From Candidatus Methanovirga meridionalis (GTDB lineage Archaea; Methanobacteriota; Methanobacteria; Methanobacteriales; Methanobacteriaceae), in NCBI GenBank assembly GCA_031289325.1, contig JAITPS010000062.1, forward strand, positions 1-10,627: a stretch of DNA of 10,627 nt. The letters are read 5' to 3'. Below, one piece after another: positions 5,681 through 10,627 of this stretch. The translations under genes were made by a program, and so were the position numbers. The stretch's first letter is position 1, and each line of letters opens with the position of its first letter. The notes beneath the pieces were generated by a model, which did no database searches, was not told the origin of the DNA, and saw only the letters and a program-made list of their open reading frames with translations.

Positions 5681-5686
5681 ATATAT

Positions 5687-6901
5687 ATGAGAAATATTAT
5701 TGTTGATAAACTAAATCAAACACCAATTGAAGAACTTGATATAGAAATTGTTGAAAGAAAAGGTATTGGACATCCAGATAGTATTAGTGATGGAATAGCT
5801 GAATCTGTAAGTAGGGCTCTTTGTAAAGAGTATATGGATAAGTTAGGTGAAGGAAAGGTTTTACATCATAATACTGATGAGGTTCAAATAACTGCTGGAG
5901 AATCAAATCCCACATTTAATGGTGGAGAAGTAATTAAACCTATTGACTTTTTATTAACTGGAAGAGGAGTTAGAGAGTTTGATGGAAGAAAATTTGCTAT
6001 TGATAGAATAGCTATTGAAGCAGCAAAAGAATATTTGGATAAAACTCTTATTAATTTCAATGTTGAAACTGATGCAGTTGTAGAATGTAAAATAGGTGAA
6101 GGTTCTGGGGATTTAGTTGATGTTTTTAAAAGAAAAGGAGCTATTTCCTCTAATGACACATCATTTGGAGTAGGATATGCACCATTTTCAGAAGTAGAAA
6201 AGATTGTACTTCATAGTGAAGAATTATTAAATTCTAATTCATTTAAAAAAGGTAAATTTTCTGCAATTGGAGAAGATATTAAAGTAATGGGTTTAAGAGA
6301 AAAAAATAAAATAACATTAACTATTGCTTGTGCTATGGTGTCAAAATATGTTTCGGATGTAGCAGAATACAAAAACATAAAAGCAGATTTAAGTGAAGCA
6401 GTTTTTAATTTAGCAAGTAAAGAAACAGATAGGGAAATTGAAGTATTTGTTAATACTGGGGATAATGATGATTCTGATAGTAGTGAAGGATATTATTTAA
6501 CCGTTACTGGAACTTCTGCTGAAATGGGTGATGATGGCTCTGTTGGTAGAGGAAATAGAGCTAATGGTTTAATAACTCCAAATAGACCAATGTCTATGGA
6601 AGCTACATCTGGAAAAAATCCTATTAATCATGTAGGTAAGATCTACAATGTTCTGTCTAATCAAATGGCTCGTGATATTGTTGATGAAGTTGAAGGTATT
6701 AAACAAGTTAATATAATGATTTTAAGCCAAATTGGTAAAGCTATTGACCAACCAAAAGCAGCCACATCACAGTTAATTTTAAATGATGGTTATAAATTAG
6801 AAGAAGTATCTAAAAAAGTTGAGAGCATAATTGATGGATGGTTATCTAATATAACATCTATAACTGAAGGTGTTGTAAATGGTAAGTATCGCACATTTTA
6901 A
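5687..6901 (+). CDS. mat: Archaeal S-adenosylmethionine synthetase (methionine adenosyltransferase)
   Basis: Makes S-adenosylmethionine from methionine and ATP, releasing phosphate and diphosphate. It supplies methyl groups and the radical-SAM reactions that are abundant in methanogens; the enzyme is cytosolic. From the chosen start the protein has 404 residues, typical for the archaeal-type enzyme, which is only distantly related to bacterial MetK. Diagnostic blocks are MRNIIVDKLNQTPIEEL (1-17), ERKGIGHPDSISDGIAES (23-40), HHNTDEVQITAGES (60-73), GRGVREFDGRKFAIDR (92-107), GEGSGDLVDVF (137-147), NDTSFGVGYAPFSE (156-169), the acidic NTGDNDDSDSSEGYYLTVTG (256-275) and DGSVGRGNRANGLITPNRPM (283-302). 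The frame continues upstream to an ATG at 5657, but the ribosome binding site and family N-terminus favour 5687. It is a single gene with long spacers on both sides. Identification is firm. Confidence 0.97.
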   Translation: MRNIIVDKLNQTPIEELDIEIVERKGIGHPDSISDGIAESVSRALCKEYMDKLGEGKVLHHNTDEVQITAGESNPTFNGGEVIKPIDFLLTGRGVREFDGRKFAIDRIAIEAAKEYLDKTLINFNVETDAVVECKIGEGSGDLVDVFKRKGAISSNDTSFGVGYAPFSEVEKIVLHSEELLNSNSFKKGKFSAIGEDIKVMGLREKNKITLTIACAMVSKYVSDVAEYKNIKADLSEAVFNLASKETDREIEVFVNTGDNDDSDSSEGYYLTVTGTSAEMGDDGSVGRGNRANGLITPNRPMSMEATSGKNPINHVGKIYNVLSNQMARDIVDEVEGIKQVNIMILSQIGKAIDQPKAATSQLILNDGYKLEEVSKKVESIIDGWLSNITSITEGVVNGKYRTF

Positions 6902-6986
6902 CTACCATCATCACTAAAACGGCAATATTATTGTTTTAACGAGTTTATTGGCCAGTATATGCACATATTACTTTTAAATGTCTAAT

Positions 6987-7057
6987 GTTGATAGCTCACT
7001 GCTATCAACCTCTGATTTTATTCATTATTTGTTTTCATTAATCTTTTTTCTTTTTTT
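6987..7057 (+). terminator. Hairpin and T-tract terminator after mat
   Basis: A perfect nine-pair stem (gttgatagc, loop tcact, gctatcaac, 6987-7009) lies 86 bases after the mat stop and is followed by T-rich sequence ending in two T runs (7044-7049 and 7051-7057). The T runs alone would suffice for archaeal termination; the hairpin may stabilise the 3' end. It could instead belong to a small RNA. Confidence 0.5.
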
Positions 7058-7058
7058 A

Positions 7059-7220
7059 TTATGATTTGTTTTTAAATAATTTTAGTGCTTCTTCTATGTT
7101 TTTTATTACAAGTTCTTTCTTAATTGTTTCGTAATGGTGCTATTTTAAAATTTAATCATCAGTATTATTTAAATAGCCGTAAATTTCACTGTTCAAGGTA
7201 TTAACACGAAAATTTTTAGG
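7059..7220 (-). pseudogene. Decayed gene tail, unknown protein
   Basis: One minus-strand frame reads as protein-like for 54 codons but has two internal stops. It contains NFRVNTLNSEIYGYL, then a stop, three codons, a second stop, and YETIKKELVIKNIEEALKLF followed by KNKS and a final stop at 7059-7061. There is no start codon, and upstream it is cut off by the T-rich tandem array. The amphipathic helix at the end and the varied residues suggest the C-terminus of a once-functional protein. I do not recognise the family, and chance cannot be excluded in a fragment this short. Confidence 0.35.
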
Positions 7221-7230
7221 TTAACAGCAG

Positions 7231-7458
7231 AAATTATTTTTTTTTAAATTATTGTTTTTTTTTAAATTGTTGTTTTTTTTTAAATTGTTGTTTTTTTTTA
7301 AATTGTTGTTTTTTTTTAAATTATTATTTTTTTTTAAATTATTATTTTTTTTTAAATTATTATTTTTTTTTAAATTGTTGTTTTTTTTTTAAATTATTAT
7401 TTTTTTTTAAATTATTATTTTTCTTAAAACTATTATTTTATTTAAAACTATTATTTTT
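7231..7458 (+). repeat. 18-bp T-rich tandem array ahead of the pilus ATPase gene
   Basis: Units of aaattgttg or aaattatta plus about nine T residues recur every 18 bases (aaatt at 7246, 7264, 7282, 7300, 7318, 7336, 7354, 7372, 7391, 7409). Two decayed units with taaaactattatttt follow. The array ends 74 bases before the ATPase start and 12 bases before its likely TATA box. Homopolymer runs within each unit make length change by slippage likely. Confidence 0.95.
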
Positions 7459-7470
7459 TTATTAACTAAA

Positions 7471-7480
7471 ATATAAAATA
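7471..7480 (+). promoter_or_regulatory. Possible TATA box of the Tad-like operon
   Basis: The sequence atataaaata lies between the T-rich array and the gene, and would give a transcript start near 7502 with a leader of about 30 bases. Confidence 0.4.
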
Positions 7481-7532
7481 TATTACTATTATAATTTTAA
7501 TTAAAAATCAATACAACAATGGGAAATATTTT

Positions 7533-9014
7533 ATGTTGAATGAAAATAATCAAATAAATTACATGAAAGAGTATAAAGTAATTAGTGAGTATAATTTCTC
7601 TAAAACTGAAGAAAGATTATTAAGAGAACTTAGAAATGAATTAGTGGACTTAGCTATTTCATCTGGTGATGATTTTAACCTAAATGAAAAAGCTTTCTTT
7701 CAAGATATAAAGAATTTTTTAGATTTAAAATTGCCTTTAAATAGTATAAAGACTAATAATGAGGACAATTTGAATTATATGTCTGATGAAAGCATCTCTA
7801 AAAGAAATATATACATTGAAAATCTTTCAAATAAATTTTTTCAGGAAATAACAGGTTATGGAAGTTTAGATCCTTTAATTAAAGATGATGATTTAGAAGA
7901 GATAATGGTTATAGGAGTTAATAAACCAGTTTTTGTATATCATAGAGATTTAGGGATGATGGAAACAAATTTAAGATTTGAAAAAGAAGAAGATATTCTA
8001 ACCTTAATTGATACGATTACAAGACAAGTTAACAGAAGAATAGATCAAGAATCACCAATATTAGATTGTAGACTTTTAGATGGTTCAAGAGTCAATGCTA
8101 CAATCTCTCCAATTTCAGCAGATGGACCAAGTTTAACAATTCGTAAATTTAAGAAAGATCCTTTAACAATAATTGATTTAATAAAACTTAAAACCCTAAC
8201 AGTTGAACTTGGAGCTTTTTTTTGGCTTTGTATTGATGGATTAGGTGTTAAACCAGCTAACATTATAATTTCAGGAGGGACAAGTTCTGGTAAAACTACA
8301 ACTTTAAATAGCTTAGCTAATTTTATAAATCCTCGAGAAAGAATAATTTCAATTGAAGACACTTTAGAATTACAGATTAATCATAAACATCTTTTAAGAA
8401 TGGAAACTCGTCCAAAAAACATTGAACATAAAGGAGAATTGACAATGGATGATTTAGTTAAAAATGCTTTAAGACAAAGACCAGATAGAATTATTGTGGG
8501 TGAAGTTAGAGGTCAGGAAGCAATAACATTATTTACAGCATTGAATACAGGACATTCTGGTTTTGGAACTCTGCATGCAAACAGTTCACGAGAAACAATA
8601 ACTCGTTTAATTAATCATCCCATGAATGTACCTAAAATAATGATATCAGCTATTGATTTAATTATAATGGAAAATAGGATTTATCGAAGTGATGGAGTAT
8701 CTAATAGAAGAATTACTGAAGTTAGTGAAGTTGTAGGAATTGAAGGGGATAATATACAATTAAACAAGATATTTAATTGGGATCCTAAAACTGATGAAAT
8801 AAAAAATATTGGAATAGCAAGTAAAACACTTAGAGATATTAGTGAAACTCGTGGTATTTCAATGCAAGAAATAGAAGAAGAAATTTCAGATAGAAAAATC
8901 TTTTTAAATTATTTATTAAAAAATAATTTAAGATCAAACAATGCTATTGGAAAAATATTTCAAAGATACTATCATAACAAAGATGAAGTTTTAGATGAAA
9001 TTAAATTTAATTAA
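7533..9014 (+). CDS. CpaF/TadA-type secretion or pilus assembly ATPase
   Basis: A 493-residue cytoplasmic hexameric motor of the type II/IV secretion superfamily that powers pilin assembly or export at the membrane. After a variable N-terminal region (1-100) comes the N-terminal ATPase subdomain with YGSLDPLIKDDDLEEIMV (109-126) and DCRLLDGSRVNATISP (178-193). The catalytic core follows: Walker A GGTSSGKTT (248-256), Asp box SIEDTLEL (273-280), Walker B RIIVGEVRG (319-327) and His box TGHSGFGTLHANS (339-351). All key residues are present, so it should be active. The C-terminal region (about 400-493) is charged. The next gene is a TadC/GspF-type platform protein, the standard partner, 51 bases downstream. 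The start at 7533 has only a weak ribosome binding site; Met11 (7563) is an alternative. No pilin, prepilin peptidase or secretin gene is in view, so the exported substrate is unknown. Confidence 0.93.
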   Translation: MLNENNQINYMKEYKVISEYNFSKTEERLLRELRNELVDLAISSGDDFNLNEKAFFQDIKNFLDLKLPLNSIKTNNEDNLNYMSDESISKRNIYIENLSNKFFQEITGYGSLDPLIKDDDLEEIMVIGVNKPVFVYHRDLGMMETNLRFEKEEDILTLIDTITRQVNRRIDQESPILDCRLLDGSRVNATISPISADGPSLTIRKFKKDPLTIIDLIKLKTLTVELGAFFWLCIDGLGVKPANIIISGGTSSGKTTTLNSLANFINPRERIISIEDTLELQINHKHLLRMETRPKNIEHKGELTMDDLVKNALRQRPDRIIVGEVRGQEAITLFTALNTGHSGFGTLHANSSRETITRLINHPMNVPKIMISAIDLIIMENRIYRSDGVSNRRITEVSEVVGIEGDNIQLNKIFNWDPKTDEIKNIGIASKTLRDISETRGISMQEIEEEISDRKIFLNYLLKNNLRSNNAIGKIFQRYYHNKDEVLDEIKFN

Positions 9015-9024
9015 TAAGGATTAA

Positions 9025-9065
9025 ATGAAGTCGTTATAATGGATATTTTATTAAATGGTGATTAA
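9025..9065 (+). other. Two overlapping mini reading frames leading into the platform gene
   Basis: ATG at 9025 opens MKSL and stops at 9037-9039. That TAA overlaps the ATG at 9039 (taatg), which opens MDILLNGD and stops at 9063-9065, directly against the platform gene ATG at 9066. An aagga motif (9016-9020) precedes the first one. This could pass ribosomes from the ATPase gene to the platform gene, or be chance. Confidence 0.35.
9057..9062 (+). promoter_or_regulatory. Ribosome binding site of the platform gene
   Basis: GGTGAT, an exact complement to the archaeal 16S rRNA tail, lies three bases before the ATG at 9066. The spacing is short, but the motif is the best of its kind in the window. 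Confidence 0.65.
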
Positions 9066-10013
9066 ATGTTTGATAAATTCTTTTACTTTCTTAATTCCCT
9101 TTTTTATGAATTTGGTAATTTAATAACATCAATTTTTGATATGAAAAATTATAAGTTGAATAAATTAGATAAAAACTTTTTAAAAAATAAATGCTTTAAA
9201 CATGACGATAATCAAGAGGCATACGTATTTAAAATAGTTGATAAAACTACTACAAACAAAAAAGGCATGTTTTACATTCTTTCACAGGAAAATATCTTAG
9301 AAAAATTAAATTTAAGATTTATTCTTCCTATTTTCATATTTCTTCTCATATTAATATTTTTAATTTTAAATTTATTTCTTTCATTAGAAATAGGATTAAT
9401 TTTTTTAATAGCTATTTTACTGGTAATATTTTTCATTATTCAATATCCAAAATTACAAAAAGAGAAAATTAATTCTCAAATATCTAAAGAATTGCCTTAT
9501 GCTCTTAGACAAATGGTTACAGAATTAAAATCAGGTAAAGGATTACACGATACTTTAAAGTCAATAACTATTTCAGATTATGATGCTCTTTCACCTCAAT
9601 TTTCAAGAACTCTTGAAGAAATTAAATATGGTGAAACTACAGAGAATGCGATAATAAACATGTCAAAAAGAGTAGATTCAAAAAGTTTAAATAGAGTACT
9701 ATATCAAATTGTGGGAAGTTTGAAAACAGGAAGTAATTTATCCTATATTTTAAATATAATTGCTGAAGATATTTCACAAGAATTAAGAATAAAATTAAAA
9801 GAATATTCACAAAAACTTAATGGATTTGTTATGATTTATACATTTTTAGTAGTTTTAGCTCCTGTTATTATTTTAGTAATGATAATAGCAAGTTCTATAG
9901 TTGTTGGTGATTTAATTCCACCACAAGTCATTTTAATTTTATATTTTTTCTTTTTTCCTATGATCGTAGTTTTTTTAGGCTTGTTTATAAAAAGATTAGA
10001 GCCAAAAACATGA
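9066..10013 (+). CDS. TadC/GspF-family pilus or secretion platform membrane protein
   Basis: A 315-residue inner-membrane protein that would anchor the upstream ATPase and drive pilin insertion into a filament or export. A cytoplasmic N-terminal region (1-83) is followed by two adjacent membrane helices (about 84-106 and 108-127). Next is a cytoplasmic T2SSF domain, whose signature stretch ELPYALRQMVTELKSGKGLH (142-161) continues to GSLKTGSNLSYILNIIAEDI (217-236). Two more helices follow (about 253-278 and 285-307) and a short basic tail. One F domain and four helices match the TadC-type half-size arrangement and not the two-domain GspF/PilC layout. It is co-oriented with the ATPase gene 51 bases upstream and very probably cotranscribed. 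The stop is followed by an AT-rich spacer with MITE copy D. Confidence 0.88.
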   Translation: MFDKFFYFLNSLFYEFGNLITSIFDMKNYKLNKLDKNFLKNKCFKHDDNQEAYVFKIVDKTTTNKKGMFYILSQENILEKLNLRFILPIFIFLLILIFLILNLFLSLEIGLIFLIAILLVIFFIIQYPKLQKEKINSQISKELPYALRQMVTELKSGKGLHDTLKSITISDYDALSPQFSRTLEEIKYGETTENAIINMSKRVDSKSLNRVLYQIVGSLKTGSNLSYILNIIAEDISQELRIKLKEYSQKLNGFVMIYTFLVVLAPVIILVMIIASSIVVGDLIPPQVILILYFFFFPMIVVFLGLFIKRLEPKT

Positions 10014-10027
10014 TTTATATTTTATTA

Positions 10028-10103
10028 TAATGGATTTGATAAAGTTCTTAATAAATAACTTTTTTAAAATAAATATTATTAAAAAATATTAATTTAAAAT
10101 TAT
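10028..10103 (+). mobile_element. MITE-like repeat, copy D (left 76 bp only)
   Basis: The left end 10028-10051 (taatggatttgataaagtt, then cttaa) is preceded by TA at 10026-10027. The interior matches copy C base for base over aataaatattattaaaaaat and attaatttaaaattat, then breaks off at 10103, inside the start codon of the next gene. The right end is missing. Confidence 0.75.
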
Positions 10104-10627
10104 GATACTCATTATATTGATAATTAATGAGTTATTAGATTTTTTTAGTGAGGAGAATGATATTCTGGATAATTATTATGAGAGTTATGTGAAATTAAAT
10201 TTATTAAATGATATGGTGTTCAAATTTTTATTTGGACAAGAAACGACGAAAGATAATGCCGAATATTTAGTAAACACAATACTGGAATACAATAATGCGA
10301 GTTTGAAAGGATCATTACATATTGTGGAAAATAAAGCTATAACACTACCAATTTTCGCAGGTAAAACATTAAAATTTGATGTTATAGGATTCAATGATCA
10401 CGAAGTCATCGATATAGAAGTTGAAAATAGGAAAAAAGGCAACTACTTGTGGAGAATAGAAGCATATGGCTCAGCAATACACCTCGAAAACTTCAAAAAA
10501 GGAGAAAAATACGAAAACTTCAAAACAACCATAACAATCAGCATACTTAACTATAACTTAGTTAAAGGTAGCGAATTCTTTGAATATCAAACAACAACAT
10601 TCACAGATAAAGATAAAACGAAAGGAA
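10102..10627 (+). CDS. Rpn-family PD-(D/E)XK nuclease (putative transposase), 3' end outside window
   Basis: The frame is open from the ATG at 10102 to the window edge (175 codons) and was identified by direct translation. The block LNDMVFKFLFG (35-45) and the nuclease core KFDVIGFNDHEVIDIEVENR (91-110), followed by NYLWRIEAYGSAIH (114-127), match the Rpn (recombination-promoting nuclease, formerly putative transposase) family. Candidate catalytic residues are Asp93 and Glu106-x-Glu108; relatives more often have ExQ. The hydrophobic start MILIILIIN is unusual and sits at the edge of a truncated repeat, so the true start may be downstream (for example GTG at 10189 or ATG at 10210). Codon use shifts along the gene to more C-ending codons (aac, ttc, atc, ctc), unlike its neighbours, which suggests transfer. 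Bacterial relatives promote RecA-independent recombination or act in phage defence. Confidence 0.8.
   Translation, partial: MILIILIINELLDFFSEENDILDNYYESYVKLNLLNDMVFKFLFGQETTKDNAEYLVNTILEYNNASLKGSLHIVENKAITLPIFAGKTLKFDVIGFNDHEVIDIEVENRKKGNYLWRIEAYGSAIHLENFKKGEKYENFKTTITISILNYNLVKGSEFFEYQTTTFTDKDKTKG

Larger units (their letters stand above)
5211..5686. other. Spacer and presumed leader region of mat
   Basis: No gene is visible. It contains an imperfect ~50-base repeat (5308-5420), a perfect palindrome (5486-5507), a small gcca/tggc inverted repeat (5510-5520) and several AT-only stretches that could be TATA boxes (for example around 5534-5548 and 5608-5617). The mat promoter cannot be assigned with confidence. 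Confidence 0.5.

Noticed and set aside
5657..5686. Upstream ATG adding ten residues to mat
   Set aside because: MFLKIHVMIY is not part of the family N-terminus, and the good ribosome site sits before the ATG at 5687.
5884..6159. 91-codon frame on the minus strand inside mat
   Set aside because: It lies fully within the conserved mat coding region, with no promoter or ribosome site of its own.
6901..6960. Box C/D small RNA near the mat stop (minus strand gtgatgatg)
   Set aside because: A C-box-like motif is present, but no D box was found at a suitable distance.
7231..7458. CRISPR array ahead of the ATPase gene
   Set aside because: The 18-base units are directly adjacent, with no unique spacers.
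8045..8362. 105-codon frame on the minus strand inside the ATPase gene
   Set aside because: It is antisense to the Walker A region of a clearly conserved ATPase.
10185..10394. 69-codon frame on the minus strand
   Set aside because: It is antisense to the Rpn-family gene, whose frame runs to the window edge.

Overview
The window looks like chromosomal DNA from a very AT-rich methanogenic archaeon, most likely a Methanobacteriales member such as Methanobrevibacter. This is inferred from four things: the archaeal-type S-adenosylmethionine synthetase, the archaea-specific Nre repair protein with a PCNA-binding tail, TATA-box promoters about 25 bases ahead of start codons, and extreme A+T content with long repeat-filled spacers. 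No rRNA, tRNA or CRISPR array was seen.

Layout, left to right. Positions 1-450 are a cluster of related AT-rich repeats leading into nreA (473-1660). A long spacer follows (1661-2989) that holds tandem repeats, a duplicated ~100-base block, a small two-helix membrane protein on the minus strand (2316-2504) and a complete small mobile-element-like repeat. Next come a short TraB/PrgY-family membrane protein (2990-3790) and an orphan 124-residue protein (4026-4400). Another copy of the repeat (4461-4684) precedes a 51-residue cysteine-rich microprotein (4809-4964). A spacer of about 720 bases with a seven-copy 22-base tandem repeat leads to mat (5687-6901). After a probable terminator, a decayed gene tail on the minus strand and an 18-base T-rich tandem array, there is a two-gene operon for a Tad/type IV-pilus-like machine: a CpaF/TadA-type ATPase (7533-9014) and a TadC/GspF-type membrane platform protein (9066-10013). 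The right edge holds the 5' part of an Rpn-family PD-(D/E)XK nuclease gene (10102 to beyond the window).

Functionally this is a mix of housekeeping genes (SAM synthesis, DNA repair), a surface or secretion motor pair and accessory genes. Only the ATPase and platform genes clearly work together. The others look like single-gene units separated by repeat-rich spacers, and several appear to give leaderless transcripts.

The strongest unlisted structure is a dispersed repeat family of about 210 bases that behaves like a MITE. Three full-length copies (210, 208 and 224 bases) and one truncated copy share 24-base imperfect inverted ends built around aaagttcttaa/ttaagaacttt. Each recognised copy boundary is flanked by TA. 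One copy is nested inside an older copy of itself: removing it together with one TA restores the uninterrupted repeat sequence. The truncated copy ends on the start codon of the Rpn nuclease gene.
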